The notes below the pieces were generated by a model. The model did no database searches. It was given only the letters and a program-made list of their open reading frames with translations, and was not told the origin of the DNA. Below, piece after piece: positions 27,126-41,196 of a DNA stretch of 64,000 bases. Both the position numbers and the translations under genes were made by a program. The stretch is taken from assembly GCA_003342815.1 (NCBI GenBank), contig PTEX01000164.1, positions 535,748 through 599,747 on the forward strand, read 5' to 3'. Positions within the stretch are counted from its first letter, which is position 1, and each line of letters starts with the position of its first letter. The stretch comes from Eudromia elegans. Lineage: Eukaryota; Chordata; Aves; Tinamiformes; Tinamidae.

Positions 27126-27154
27126 TTTAACCTGTTAACATTTAACAGGTTAAA
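27126..27154. repeat. Perfect inverted repeat, 13-bp arms, 3-base loop
   Basis: TTTAACCTGTTAA at 27126-27138 is exactly complementary to TTAACAGGTTAAA at 27142-27154, with CAT between. It lies 100 bases upstream of the exon candidate at 27256. It is too short for a typical pre-miRNA. Confidence 0.9.
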
Positions 27155-27255
27155 TGGCACATGTTAAGAATAGGATGCCAAAGTGCAATTACCCAGACTT
27201 ATTAATGCTGCTCCCTGGCCACATTTTACATCCTTTTGTTCTGCCTCCTGCACAG

Positions 27256-27382
27256 CCTGTTCACCAATCCTGATGGCCAGGAGCGTGTCACCCTTTCCCT
27301 GCAGAGCAAGGAAGATTGCATGTTCTGGAAAAAACTAAAGCAACACTGTGTCCAGAATTTTACTTACAGTGTCAGTGTTGAG
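27256..27382 (+). CDS. Candidate internal exon, unknown protein
   Basis: A strong acceptor (pyrimidine-rich stretch ending TCCTGCACAG at 27255) is followed by a frame that stays open for 47 codons to a TAA at 27398-27400. The donor is GAG then GTGTCC at 27383, which is weak. The frame starts with the third base of a codon (C at 27256) and would end on a codon boundary. The peptide looks protein-like: it contains NPDGQERVTLSLQSKED and then MFWKKLKQHC, that is, a charged turn, a beta-like run and an amphipathic helix with a tryptophan. That layout resembles the last strand and helix of a PH-like fold, but this is a guess from shape and I recognise no family. If the weak donor is not used it could be a terminal exon ending at 27400. 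Chance remains a real possibility. Confidence 0.28.
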
Positions 27383-30300
27383 GTGTCCATGAGCGAGTAA
27401 AACCAATGAATGACAGTCTGTTGAGATAGGTAGCTGAATTGTGGCTTTGAGGCTTTCCTAAGGTGGTGTCGATGCCAAAAATTCACCTCCAGACTACTGG
27501 GCAAATCTGACTTTCACTAGATACTTTTTTGGACTCCAGAAATTACAACTCAGTAGGTAATAGTCAAATTATTATTGGAACGTAATTATATGTAGGCTTC
27601 TTTGAGATGCTTATGAATTAAGAATCATTATGGCTTTATTTACTTGTATGGCATAGTCCAGGGTAACTATTTTGATGGTGACAAGACCTTTAGGAGAGTA
27701 GGGTCTGTGGTGAATTTTTTGCACCATCAAGTTCCAGCAGTGGCACAGTGCCAAGCACCTGACTTTTTTGATCTCCAGAATAGCCCTTTGCAGAAAAAAA
27801 CCAACATATTACCTGCTTACCTGCTTGTTACTGGTGCATGTTATATGCATATGGTGCATATTACTGGTGGTGGGTATTTGGAAAACAAGCATTTACTTTA
27901 GAATCTGAATGTCCCTCATTATTTAAGGTATAGTATACTAGATAAATGAGTTAGTTATCAACTGGATTTTTAGATGAGGCTGAAGGGACAGATTTGCTTA
28001 GTGTCAATTTTCACAGATTGTAAGCAATTTGACCACTGTTTTCCCACACCAGCTGAAAAGGCAAATGCTTCAACACTGCAGTGTCTCAAGTTGAAGTGCT
28101 TTGGGTGAATGTGCTGTCAATTTTGGTTTTAGTGCTAGTAGAAAACCTCAGTACCATGATCTTAACATAAACAATAAGCTTGCAGTGTTTTCTGACAGCC
28201 AAATTGCCTTACCAGTTTATTTCACCTCCAATTTGGGAAGTGAGCCATTTTAAAATGCTGTTTAGTTGCAATTTGTGAGTGGTGCCTTTCTCTAAATCTC
28301 CTTGAGATGAAGATTTTTCTTTTACTCCCCTAAAGCTTGTTATCAGGTCACAAGTTTCAGTCCGAGCTCCTTAGCAATGGAAGAGGTGCCATTGAGTTTC
28401 TCAGTCTCAAGTTTTCTGCCTTGACTGAACGAGTTTGCTGCTTGGACTTTTCTTTTTCTTCCTCGGCTTTAGCTAAAGGCACCTGGTTTCTCTAGTGCCA
28501 GTTCCACCACTTTGAGCACTGCATGTAGTTATGCTTTGAATGGATGAAATGTTTTTACAAGCTTATGCTGCTTTTGTTTGTGCTGGTAAATGCTTCTGTA
28601 TGCCACAATGAAAGCTGGGCTCCTTTGAGACAAAATGAAAAGTTAATATCTTCCTTTAGGCACTCTTTAATTTGAGTGGCCCAAACCTCCTCTCAGAGAA
28701 TCTCAATTAACCTCTACTCTGCCTTTTATTACATTTGCCTTTGTGCATTTAAGACAGTTGTTAAATTTGTAGTTAAATGGGTTCACTTAGGTGATGTTCA
28801 GTCAAATGTTGGGTTTTAATGTCTCTTCTGCTTCTCTGTGGAGTAGCAGCTCTCTGATGGGACAGGCTCTCGAAGCAGCACCTCCATGGAGGGAACTTCC
28901 AGTAGTGGCAGTTGTGAAAGGCTCCTGTCCCAGAGCGGGTCACTGTCTTAGAACCCCTGTCACTGAACTGGCCCCTCGGAGCTCCTGCTGCAGAGCTTGC
29001 CGTGGCTTCTCGGGAAATTGAGTATGGATCCACACATAAATCCATATTCAAAGGCATCTGGAAAAATCTGAGGGAATCCAAGTTGGGGGGTTCTTTCTTT
29101 AACGCGACTGAAGCTCTTTGGGGTCCCTCCTTTCTGGGCCCGTCTGCTGGCACGAGCTGCCTTCCCTGCCCTTGCCTGCTGGGCCAGCTGCCTCCCTTGC
29201 TGCTCCTCACCCTGCTCCCTCGAGGTCCCTCTCAGCCATGCAGCTTTAATGCACAAAAACTTGAGCTCTCCGGGTGATGTATCTTCCACTTATGGAGGAC
29301 AAATAGGAACAGGAATAGAAACTACTGCAACTGTTTTGCAACTATCCTTCCCTTTTGGGATGGATATTTTAACGTTTATTTTAACGCCTCTAGACTGCAC
29401 CAAGTGAACCAGTCTAGGGTGCCTTGAAACCTAAGACTTGGTTTTATTGGACAAATTGAGGATTTAAACTCCTCACAGAGAGACTCTGATCAGTTTTAAT
29501 CTCTTATCTCAAGCTTTTTCTTAACTGATTCCATAACTTTTTAATCATCATGGTGATAAGAGGCCTAAAAATACTTAGATTATTTGCTAGAAAAGTGTTC
29601 TTTGGATGACTACATATGTTGGCTTAACCCAGTAGGTGTTAGATGTTAAGATGTTAAAACTCTAGGAAAACGTTGAGGCTGCCTGCTGCATGGGAAAGAA
29701 ATGCAAACAAATATTTCTTATGGACCAGCAGAATTGTTCTGATTGGCAGCAAAATCCCTACATTTGAAAATCCTTATTCTCCTGTCCAGTGTGTCTTCTG
29801 TCTTGTTTTTGCTATGTTCTCAATCCTTGAGATAGCAATGTATTGTTTGGTTCTGCCTACAAGAGTTTCAAGGTTTGCTACTGATCTCTCTTTGTGGGTC
29901 ACTTCATTCCCATTGTACAATAAGAGGGGACATATTTGAACTTGATGTCTTGCACTGTAACCATGGGTTCATGCTAAAAATGTGGCCATATGATGCAGTG
30001 ATGCTTCCTGGTCTTCTGTGCGGGAAAAATAATCTCTTTAAGGAAATGAGGCTGCTCTTGCACTATAGTATGTGATGCCTCTAGGCTTCTACTTGCACTC
30101 CAGGGCTCAGCAAGCAAAAGCCCTTGCTCTTGACTGTTCCCTTTAGTGATCAAGGAAAAGGAGTTTAGACCCACGCACACTTGCAAAGGTGCTAGGGCAG
30201 GCACTGCCAGCTTTTCAGCAAGCCCAGCACAAGGGCCCAGGCCAGAACAGACAGTGAGGATCAGCTATCCTTCATATTTCATACTTTATTCATAATCATT

Positions 30301-33300
30301 ACTGATTTGCACCTTTTATTACAGTCCTACTACCAAGCCCACAACTTAAGTGAAAAAAGCAACCTATGTTATGGCACACTTAATTTTTGGTATAACAAAT
30401 ATTTGGTTTCAAGTTACAAAATTGGTTGCTCGCTCTTGGTTTTGCAGGTGCAGGATTATGGCTTCTTAAAAGTTGGTCACAGCCTGCCTCTGATTTTCGC
30501 CCCTAGAGCCTATATTGCTTTTTATTTGTGACATCCAAATTGGTTGTCATGGAAATGATTGCAGCATTAGAAATGTAGAGGCTTAGGCTACAGTAGCAAG
30601 AGCAGAGCATCCCTCAAGTAGAAGGAGAAAAAATACTGTGTATGTTTGCAGATGGGCTTAGTGGTAAGCAGTAAGCAAGGAAAGAAAAATATCCAAGATC
30701 TCAAGTGTAAGGAGCAGAGATATTGTTTAGGAAAGTCTGTCTACATTTTCAGTTTATCAGCAACTTTTTAAACCCCTCATGATTTCCCAGAGGACTCTGT
30801 GCATGTAGTTGTTTTCTTGGCTTCCAAATTTCAGTGGAGGCATCCGTGGGCACTGGCTACCTGCTGTAGTGGGGCACATGGTAAAAGGGGTTGCAGCAGT
30901 TGAGAGAAGCCCTGTGTGAACAGAAAAGATTCAGAGGGTTCCTTTGCTGGGCAAAACATGATACAGCCCAAGCTCTGTGCAGTGACCCCATCTGACTGAG
31001 GGCTATAGGTACAGCTAGATATAGGGCTCATAGTTGCTGCAGGAAACCAGAGTAAATATTCTTGCTAAAACAATCTAGCATTGCATCAATGCAGTAACCT
31101 AAAGGGAAATTGATTACAGGTTGAAAGCAGACAGCAATAGTGAGAAAGTTGAAACAGTTGTATCATATTTGCAAAGGGCTCATGATCTTTAAAAGATGGA
31201 AGAAGTGTTATGAATTTTTGTGCAGTGATGAACACAGGAAAATAAGACTTGCTGGACTATGTTGAGGCTGTACCTAGATAAAACTTGGCTATAAAAAAAA
31301 GAGTGGTTGTTTAAATCATGTGATGTAGGGAGGCTGTTCTTTGCCATAAGCAAAACAAAATTTATATATAAAATTAATACATTTATACATTTTATTTTTT
31401 AAAAATGGTTATATATAGTTTAGAATTGTATAACTTTCATGGGTCATATAAACAATAACTCATGAAACTTCATGTTTCATGGAGAAAAATCCAAGGATGA
31501 TTAAAAGGCTGGAATTTGCTGTCCTCTACCTGAAGATTTTCAGTGCTAATTGTGACTGTATTTGCATGCATACTGATTGAGAATTAAAAGATCAAGGTAG
31601 TTTCATCCAATCAGAGAAATTCCTTGAAGCAGTCCTAGTGTAACAAGAGAGTATGGGAACCCCTTCCCTTAGGAACATAGTTTATCAAAGCGACCACTTT
31701 TGCCAGCTCCCTGATTTGAACTTTCCAGAGCATCTCTGGGTTATGTGCAGGAGGGCGGGCCTAGAAAGACCAAGGTTATTTCAGATGAGTCACTTCAGTA
31801 ATTGAGGTCAGATTTGTGTCAAGGGGCTTGGGAAGAGGCATGGATGAAGGCAATTTCTGAATGAGTATTTTGCAAATGTACTCTTGTTTTGATTTTGCCC
31901 TTCAGGTACAAAGATGTAGTGTATCCTCTATTACTAAAATCTTCCTGAAAAGAGTAGTACTTGAACTGCTGCTATGAGAACTAGCCCAGAGAAGAAACAG
32001 CCCAGGCTAGAACTGTTCAGTGATTTTTCTATAGAGCTGTGAAGCTTAAGGAACTTTACTATTATTCATGGTACAGTTTGGACCTAATCCTGATCCACTT
32101 TGTAAGTATTGTGTCATCCCTAAAGGATATTTCAAGATGTGCATTGGGCATAGGAATCAAAAGATCATCTCTAGAGATATCTATCCTGAATTTCTTACAC
32201 TCTACTTGTGGGGTTATTTAGGTTCTAGTTATATAAGAAAGGGACTGTATGTTACAATAAGGATTATTCTAAAAGATAGGATTTGCTTGTTCTCCCTTAA
32301 ATATGCACTATGTCCAAAAGATAAGAAATCTGTTCGGAAAGACTGAGGCTGTATGAGGATATCATGTAAAAGCCACAGAAGTAGTAAATAAAAACTGCAA
32401 TTTCCTGTTTAAAAAAAAAGCTGCAATGGGGAGAGCCAAGAATTTGTATGGGTGTTAGAAGCCAGAAGATGCTTTAGAGCTAAAATTCATTTTCCTTATG
32501 TCTGTCCCAAGCATGCTTGAAGATATGGTAAGCAGTACTACAAAAGCATTCAAAAATATTAAAGCTTCAGTGTGACTGCATATTTCTGCTTGTGTTTTTA
32601 ATCTTGAAATGAGGTCAGAGATGCCATTTGAGATATCAAGTTTAATTTTGCAATATATAGGTATGTGGTAAACATGTGTAGAAATACTTGTATTTAGAAA
32701 ACACCCTTATGGCTTTCCCAGGATGGGGAGAAGACCTGAAATTTCTCTTTTGGGGAAGACCCTGTGGAAATAATAGTGCAAATGTCCTAGTTTTACACAG
32801 ATTTCAAGTTTTTAGGTTGCTCTACAGGATCATGTGCTGCGTTCTGCTGCCTTCTCTCTGCAGTAACTTTTATGGCTTTGTTTAGGATGTTCTCAAGTTC
32901 TGCTGACAGAAAGGAAGAGTTAGAAACTAAACAGGACTGTCATACATAGGCTAAATGTTTTCATTTCAACAGGGAATTCTCTTAGCTTTTTGCTCCTTCA
33001 TGTCTTTGGGATCTTCGAGGGGGCAGAAGGTGTCTGGTACACTTTTATAAGCCACTGGAAGAGACACAAACTGAAGAGAAGGGTGTCTAGCAATACTAGC
33101 GAGCAAGACCGATGGGATTGTAATAGTTTGTGATGGGGGGAAAAATTATTAGATTTCAACGTGTCTCCTGGGCAAAAGAAAGTCTTTAATGAAGATTAAA
33201 CTCTTGTCAGGGATTAGACTGGTGTAGTCTGAACTGCTTCATATAATGAAAGTGAGTAAGCGGTGCCCCATTAGGTAGAATAATGCCCTGCAAGGCATGT

Positions 33301-36300
33301 GTATATTGCTCAAAATGTGATTTTTTTCCTACCTATGTTGTAATTATCTCATGTTGCCAGGAGTGTGTTTTGTTTAAACCTTCAATGGATTCAGTTCTGC
33401 AAATTTGCCCTGAAAGATATTCTATGACACATAATCTCTACAAAAAGTGGTAGGTTTTCTGGTAATCTAGGAGGTGTGAAACTTGCTTAAATAGGAATGA
33501 AGCTGTTGATAGCTCAAGTGAGGATTCAGTTGCTTTTTGTGCTGCTAGTGAAGCCTTAAGGGAGAAATCTATGAAAGCTGAGCCCTGCATGGGTTCAGGA
33601 CTCATTTGGGTAAGCGGTAAAGATGCAGAATCTTTCTGCCTAGGCCTGACTTTGCATATAGTTGCTCTTGTGAGCCCTGTGTGGATTAATCTTAGTTTAG
33701 ATCCCAGTAGCAGTTAAATTGGTTTACTCCCTGCCAGTTTAGAGCTAGCATAGCGGTCTGGTGCAGACCCAGGAACAGCATGATGAGTATGGCTAAGTTT
33801 ATTTTGCTGGGTTAGAGTGGAATATGATTGTCTTCAATATGTAATAGTTGAAATACTTAAATCCCCAATATTAAAAATATTTTTAAAATAATACATGCTC
33901 CAAGATTTAAAGGTGTTTGGAGACAAGGGCTGTGCTGGTCCCTGCTGCTCACCTGAGGCCAGGCAGCAGAAAAGTATCAAGGCTCCCTGGGAAAGATTTA
34001 CAGCTCTAACAAGCAAGGAACGGGACCCAGGACCCTTTTTCCTTCTACCCACCCCGTTCAGTTTAGACAGCAAGGCCACAAGTGCTTTTTCTGGCCTGGA
34101 GAAGAGACAGATCTCTCTAAAAAAGCCATGTCAGAAGTAAAAGGTGTCCTCCTGCCTTGGGCTGGGAGCATAGAATAGGTGAATGTCCTAAGGAATAATT
34201 TGAGTCCTGCCAGGTAGCTCGGTAAGGAATAGTTTTACCTGCTAAGAAGCTTCTGCAAGTGCATTGAGCTTACTTGATAGGATTTTCCGCAGACCAGGGA
34301 ATTTGTATGATACACTGAAACCCAACACTTTTTAGTTTGGATGATCCCAGTAGAAGTAGTAAAAGGACTTGCAAACACAGATATTTATTCGTGATTTCTG
34401 GTATCTTTTTCCTGCGTTTTCCTGCATTTTTCCTGTATTAATTTTCCTGCTCTTAAGTATCTTATTTCCTCATTTGTCCCATCTAAATCCCAGTGGACCC
34501 ATGACTTGATGCTTCTTGGTGCTCAGCTGTGGCAGAGGGTTCTAGTTTAGTGGAGGAGAAATCCAGATGGTTCAGTTTTGGTAGAGGAAAGGTAGATTTG
34601 CATCTGCAAAACACTGCCCTCACTGCCTCAGTCTTAACGAAATTTCAGATGTGTGAAATACCCCCGGGCAGACCTAAAAAGGCAGAGCAAAATGTCCACA
34701 TCCCCAAACAGGATCTTGTTCTGAAGGCAGAATATGTCTTGGTTTTATGGGACAAGCGTGGACAATGGTTATCATAGTATATAGGATATTTCTATTCATC
34801 TGTTATTCTTTCACATGAACAACATGTTACCCCAACTGAAAAGAACTGTATTATGACCTGTCCTTCCTTTGAGGAAGGCTTTTTTTTGCAAGATAAACTG
34901 GTTATCTCTGTTGATGGCTATGAAAATGTTTTGTTTCATGTGATTTCATCATGTAGTTTTCACACTTGTCTCCTGCACAGAACATGTTCCCTTCCCCCTG
35001 TGCCCCCTGTTCCCTGGCTGGGAAGGGTTTCTGGGGTGACCTTTCTTGTCTGTACCTGGGTTCCCTGGCAGACTAAACCTCTGAGCACTGTAAGCTTTGG
35101 CTTTCTTTTATCCTTAAATAAATTTGATTTAAATTATTCAAGGCATTTTTCTGTGATTGCTTAGTCTACAGATCATTATTTCTACCAGTGGGATACCTTC
35201 CTATTTCCAGGACTTCCCTAGGTTGAAATGAGCTTCATTTTCTTCTGGGAAACAGTTCCAGCTAACTGTGCCCTGCAGTACTTCAGCTATATAGGTTAGA
35301 TAAATCTGGCACAGGAAAGTCTATTCACAGCAGCTGCTGCAAAATGTGCACTGCAGATTTATTTGGAGGCTAAGGTACCAATGAGGCAGATATTTTTGTC
35401 TAAAGAGGTTTTTTAAGGATCATAAAACTTCTGCCTATGTATGGGAAGCAAGATGTGATGAAATTCAGTTAGAAATCTGCCTGTGCCTCTTGCTTTTGGG
35501 ATATGGACAATTTCTACCTCTTACTAAAAGTGCTTGCATAATTTTTGTGGCCCTGGTTCTTCCAGTGTTGTTCTAGAAGGGGATCATGAGGAGAGATGCT
35601 GTCTTGCCCTTGTTGTTGTTGGTACAACAGGGTGTTTTGCCCAGCCTGAGGCCTAAGCAGAACTGGGCAGAAGGTCAGAAGTTAAGGCAAAGGGACCTAG
35701 ATGAGGAGGAGGAGAGGCTACCACTTAAATGATTGCTGTGTGACATACCAGCAAGCACCTATTGCTGATGTAGCTAGATCCATTTCCACAGACTACTGCA
35801 CTCAAAGATAAACTTCCAATTTGCCATGAAAAGCGCCCCTCAGCAGAATGCCTTTTCTGCCCAGCCTGCTACACATAGCAGGGTTTGGTCTCTTCTCTCA
35901 GCTAAGCTACCAACATGTTCAGCACATCCTCCATGCACCTTTGTGCAAACTTGCCTGACCACCCTCTTGGTCTTTGCCCTGGGACCAAGGAGGAGCACTT
36001 GGTGCCTGAGCAGCTCAGAGGCAGCCAGAGAAGTTGTTCCCTGCTCTTTACTGCCCTGAGCTGTTGTTTCTGAGCTGAATACATATACTGGAATGTACAC
36101 GAGCTCAGACCCAATTTCAAACAGTAATGATGTTTGCTAGGCCAAAGGAGACCTAAACATACATTAGGAGCACTGCTTGAATGAGCAGCAATAATGTTCC
36201 TGAACTAAATAAAGCCAGGTCCCTTGCAAACATAATGTAAACCTTGCAGGCATCATGAGAATCAAAGCTGATGCATAAAACTTTTTCCAAGGCATGTGTT

Positions 36301-36910
36301 GGGGTGAGTTTGCATGTTTGAAACTTCTGCCTTTTCTTGGCTGGGGGAAGAAAATGACTCTTTTTTTCCTTCTTCTGTATCAGTACATTTTGTGTTCCTG
36401 AGAAAGCACATGCTAACATGGTTTCGCATCTGAATTTTAAAAGGTACCTGAGGGGAAAAACCTAAAGCTGAAGAGCTCCAGAGAAAGCAGCTAACTCTGT
36501 GCTGAGCAGTGCTAAGGGTGACAAGGAAATAACTAAGGCTTAGCTCCATTCTCATGTAACAAATACAGAAAATAGGACTGTATTAAAGTATGTTTCACAG
36601 CCTTACAGATATGTGATATGCATCTGCCAAGGTGCATTTCATTAATAAAAAAAGCCTAATTCTAGGAATTTGAGCTTTTAGCATCCAGAAGTGAGTAATA
36701 GCCTACTATCAACCATCTTGCAAGCCCACATAGTAATATGTTAATGTAAAATGGTTTTGACAAGGCAAAAATATAAATGGCTTCTGTTGATACTTAACAA
36801 AAATGCTACATGTTAAGTGATTTGTGGTTCATTAGTGTGCATGACTTTCAGTGAGGATTAGGACCTGGGCTCCTAAATCACAAAGGTGTTGTAAATTACT
36901 TGGAGAAAAT

Positions 36911-36942
36911 AAAAAAGAGGAGAAAAAAAAAAAAGAGGAAAA
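36911..36942 (+). repeat. 32-base pure purine tract
   Basis: An uninterrupted A/G run (AAAAAAGAGGAGAAAA... to GAGGAAAA). Low complexity; could act as a polypyrimidine tract on the minus strand, but no open frame with a donor follows it there. Confidence 0.8.
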
Positions 36943-39900
36943 TGTCCTAATCGTAGCTGTGTGTTGACTCTTTAAAGCCTTGTGCCTGAATCTTTCAGTG
37001 CTGCCCACAGAAGTGTGTGTGCAGCTGGCTCTGTGGCCAAGGGGCACCCAGCCCATGCTCAGGGGTCGTGGGGTCATTGGCAGGGCTGGCCAGGTTCTCA
37101 CAGCCTCCCTTTAGAGAAAAACATGCCATTTTGGTGATGAATAGCAAAGAATAAAAACATTAAGGTCAACAGAACTTTCCAGCCTTAAGATTTTTATGGT
37201 TCATGGAGAAGAAAGGTCTGGAAATTGAACTGCCAAGCTTGCTCCTGATGAAGTGGAGGGAAGGTAGGGAAGCAGGGCAGAGTGTGGAGGCAGGGGGTGG
37301 AAGCCAGCACAGTGCATAGGGGGAACGGAGCCTGGCCGGAGCCTGGGCAGGGGTGGCTGTTGATGCTGCTGTGTGCAGGGGCTGCTGTGGGCGGCACTGG
37401 CATGTGCTGCATTCCTGTGGGAAAGGTGCTCAGAGCCCCGCTGAGTGCATGGTGAGCTACACGCCTCTGCTGCACTGCTCCCCTTCCCACCTTGCTGGGC
37501 AGTAAGGCACAGACGAAGGAGCCTCTGTGTCATTGTGACAGCAGGCAAGGGTTGGAGATTGTTTTCCTCTGCACTTGCCTTGGCCTCCGTGTTATTTTAG
37601 GCAGTGCAGCAGCCTTGGCCCTCAGCTCACTGCTGTGAGGAGCGCTGGGGTTGTACCCAGGCACTGTGGTGGCCTCTGCCTGTCCCCTGGGATGGTGCCC
37701 CTGCGGGTGTGAGGAGCCACTCCTGCTCTGCAGCTCTGCTGAGCAGCCAGAACCCTTGAGGAGACGTGAGCGCCTGTGCCAAGAGCAGGTCTGGGTCCAG
37801 CTGTGGTTTGAGTATCTGCCGGAGTAGAGCCCTGGGCTTGTTGAACTACATGCAGATGCTGAAAGAGCCTTGAGGTTTTGAGACCGATCGGTAAACTATG
37901 CAGTCTTGGAAATAACGTCCTTTATTGTTATCTCTAAGTGAACACAAAGTGTGGTGTCCTTGCCTCTGCTGCTGTTGAGCTTTATTGAAGGGTTGCTTCA
38001 GGGCAACCTTGTTGAAGGGTTTGCAAAGGGCAGGGAGTGGGTCTTAGCTCTGCCTGTGGCAGCACTAAAATCCTCTTTTGTTTGGTTCCATTTGCTTCCA
38101 GGAGCAGTTTCCTTTCCTTGAGATTCACCGTATTCTCTTTGCTGCAAAGAGACTCCTTTGTAGCATGTCTAGTATAAAGTATCCTTAGTAGTAAAGGTAT
38201 TATAGTCAAAAGTTAGTCAAAATAATTCACAAGTCAGAGTCCAGCTTGATAGTCCAAACTTGTGCAGGCTTCACCTTTATAGGGTTTATGTAAAGAAGAA
38301 CATGTGTTCACCAAGTGCAGGAGCAAGATGCCAAAGGCATAGCGTATTTATTGCTGCTTATGATTTTTATGAAAAACAAAAAAAAATTGTCCTTCAATAT
38401 GCTGTATTTTTGTGCTGAGTAAACCGCTGACGAGCTGGAGAGTACAGTGATGACCATGTCAGTGGTGTCATCTCTGTGGTGCAAAGAGGGGAGATGCAGA
38501 GAGAGACTTTGCTGAGGGCACACAGGTTTAAATGTATGGACCTGTTCTGCTCCACTCCTACGGGAGTGCTGTGCAGTAAAACCAAATATTTTGAACTCTC
38601 CTCGAATGCCAGTGGCTCCAGTGGGGTTTCATCCTTTCTGCAGCACTTGCCAGGGAATAAGAAATCATTGGCCAAATGACTGCTCTGATGTTCTAGGATG
38701 GAGGCTGTGTAATAGTCATGAGGAGGCCTTCTCTTTTGTTAAGTAATTCCTTGCTCTATCTTATGAGCTGATGAGCTACAGAAGTCTCAAAACTAACACA
38801 GCTAGTTCATGCTTTAAACTTTACAACCATTCTAGAAAAGTTGGAGTGATATAGAGTGGGGGAACAATTGCTGCAAACATAAATGGTGAATTTCTGTAAT
38901 TTCATGGACCACTTACTCTGATGCATCTCTTGGTGCAAGATCAGGAACATTTTCTCAAAGAAATATGATCTATAGCCACTAATGCTTTATTTTACATTAA
39001 CATCATATTTGTTTTGGGATACGACAGTAAATCACATGTTTCCTACCCTTTTAATTGTAGCTGTGTAGGCCTCATTGAAGATATAACTTGGAACAGCCTT
39101 GGCACCTACTACTCCGCAGTTGGGTTCTGCTGTGCTCTTGAGCCAGAAACTCACCATGAGTTATGGGGATAAAAGGGAAGAATTGTTTTGTTTCCTTATT
39201 GGGAGATGATAACACTGCACAAAAAAAAGGCCCTCAGGGAAAGATGATTTTTTCCAAACAATTGCTTTTCTGAGCGTAACCTCATGAAGGTGACTCATTT
39301 AAAATTTTCCATCACTTAAAGAAACTTGGTATCTCTAGGTCCTGGTGGTAGTGTCTATTAAAAGCAGAACCATTTCTTTCCTTTGTTAGATTTAGACACT
39401 CCAGTGAGTTCAATTCTGCAGGCAGAAATGTATTTTTCTCTATTTTATTTGGTTCTAAGTCTAAATGTATTATGCAAATAAATCATTTCATAAAAACATA
39501 ACAAATGTCTTTACAGACTTTTTTTTTAAATAGCCCCAAACATGATAGTTCAGGAAGCTGGTGTAATTTTAAGAGCTTAGGAAGAAGCAGCTACAGAATA
39601 ATAGGATCTGGGTTTTATGCAAATAAAGCCATTATGCCCATTACTGGAGCATAGCAAAGACAAGACCTCTGCATTTGGGGGTAATATGACATGTGCTTTA
39701 TTATAACTCTGAATTTGCTCCTAGCATTTCACAAGCAGTATTGTGTGGTCTCCAAAAGGCAGAGTTTTATACTGCTGAAAAGAGTTCTCGAGGTATTAAT
39801 AAGATGCTGAACAAATTACTTATATAAGAAAGAATATTCTTCTGAGATGCTTGTTTGTTTTGCTGCCTTTCAGCTCTTTGGCAGTTCAATATAGTCTTGA

Positions 39901-40677
39901 CATGATAAAATATTGCACTTCGGTGATATATGGATGATGTAGCATAAACGTGTAAGAAGGAGATGGGAAATTTCTCCACCATCATGAAACTAATGCTAAA
40001 CTTTCAAAGCACAGTACGTGTAGAGTCAAACTAGAAATGTCTTGCTGGGGTCACACTGTGGAGTCTCCCCATTGGCTTTCTCGGTGCGCTAGGCCGTGTG
40101 GGTTTTCTCAAGGTCTTGCTCTCTGTGCTTCTACGCTGCTAGAACCGGGCCTGGGGACAAGAGTGCATTTACATCTCTAGAAACCTTCATTATTTATGTG
40201 CCCTGACTGCTTGAGCACCTTCAAGAGTACGTGTGTGTGACCAGCAGTCAGGTGTTTGCATTCTGCAGTCAAGCATCTAGGGCCCAGAAGGGCTGGTGCA
40301 ATTTCCTTAGTCTACAAAGGGGCAGCTGTGACCACAGTGCCCCTTAAAGCTAAGGGAACAGCCTGCCTGTTCTATTGCCCTCCTTCCCTAGGAGGCCTGG
40401 CTTGTCACACTGCATGTGTTCACAATACCACGCTCGTAATGATTCGATTCCTTCCAATTCCCCCATGGAAAATGTCAAACACCTGCAGCCCAAGTTCTGC
40501 CTGAAGTTCATCTCCACAGGGCTGTATCAATAAGAGTCTAAGGATCAGAGCCTGCAATTGGATTTGTGAGGAAGGATGGGGGTGTCCTTAAGTGGGTCGC
40601 TGGGTCTCTCATCCAGTTTGGCCATTTGGATTGGCTGCAGAAGTGGAGCAGCACCCAGCAGTCACGTAAATAGATTT

Positions 40678-40699
40678 GGGGTTTTTTTTTGGGGGGGGG
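40678..40699 (+). repeat. G4-T9-G9 homopolymer cluster
   Basis: Four G, nine T and nine G in succession. Simple sequence prone to length variation; not enough separate G-runs for a convincing four-stretch quadruplex. Confidence 0.8.
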
Positions 40700-41060
40700 A
40701 TCCCATTTCTCTACTGTAACTTCTATTCACATTCTGTTTAAAAACAAATGTTGTTCTTAATTTGGTAATTAGTGGTTTGGCAAAGCATCATAACAGATTT
40801 GATTTGCATGAATAATGGAAATTTCAGATGAAAATTAAAGGGTGAAGGGATCTTCCTTATTAGCTAAGCACTAGTGTTTTCTGATCAGTAAAGACATATG
40901 AAGTCCAATTTAAAAGCTTTTTGAAAGCACCATCTTAGAAAAGTTAAACCTCTGAAATGGTACTTTTGCTTGTCTGTTAGAATAACCAGTTGATTGTCTG
41001 CTTATCATGGCCAAATTCGATTGGCTAATTGTATCTTTGCTCTATGAACTAAAAATCTAT

Positions 41061-41086
41061 ATGCATTATATATATATATAAAAAAT
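41061..41086 (+). repeat. Short (TA)n microsatellite
   Basis: ATTATATATATATATAAAAA: about six TA units, 110 bases upstream of the exon candidate at 41197. Confidence 0.8.
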
Positions 41087-41196
41087 AACTTTGACTGCAG
41101 TCCTACATTGCTGCTGCACTGTTTTTTTGATAGGCATGAATTTCACTATGCTGGCATTGCAATGACCAGTGAATGGTTCCTTTTGTTTCCCTGCAG

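Larger units (their letters stand above)
27401..41190. other. Long stretch without supported gene
   Basis: GC-rich patches at 28840-29280 and 37000-37860 make long overlapping ORFs on both strands (up to 145 codons) with no motif. A minus-strand 34-base splice-bounded unit at 33953-33986 (donor CTCAG then GTGAGC) and a + strand acceptor-bounded frame at about 30326-30530 were seen but are not callable. Octamer motifs occur at 39472, 39617 and 40802. Confidence 0.55.

Noticed and set aside
28773..29289. ORFs of up to 145 codons on both strands, considered as a processed pseudogene
   Set aside because: No poly(A) tail, no target-site duplication and no recognisable parent protein.
37194..37548. 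Overlapping minus-strand ORFs of 98 and 115 codons
   Set aside because: GC-rich, Ser/Pro/Ala/His-rich composition, two frames open at once, no motif.
40441..40451. Box-B-like GATTCGATTCC considered as part of a tRNA gene
   Set aside because: No matching A box, anticodon arm or acceptor stem upstream.
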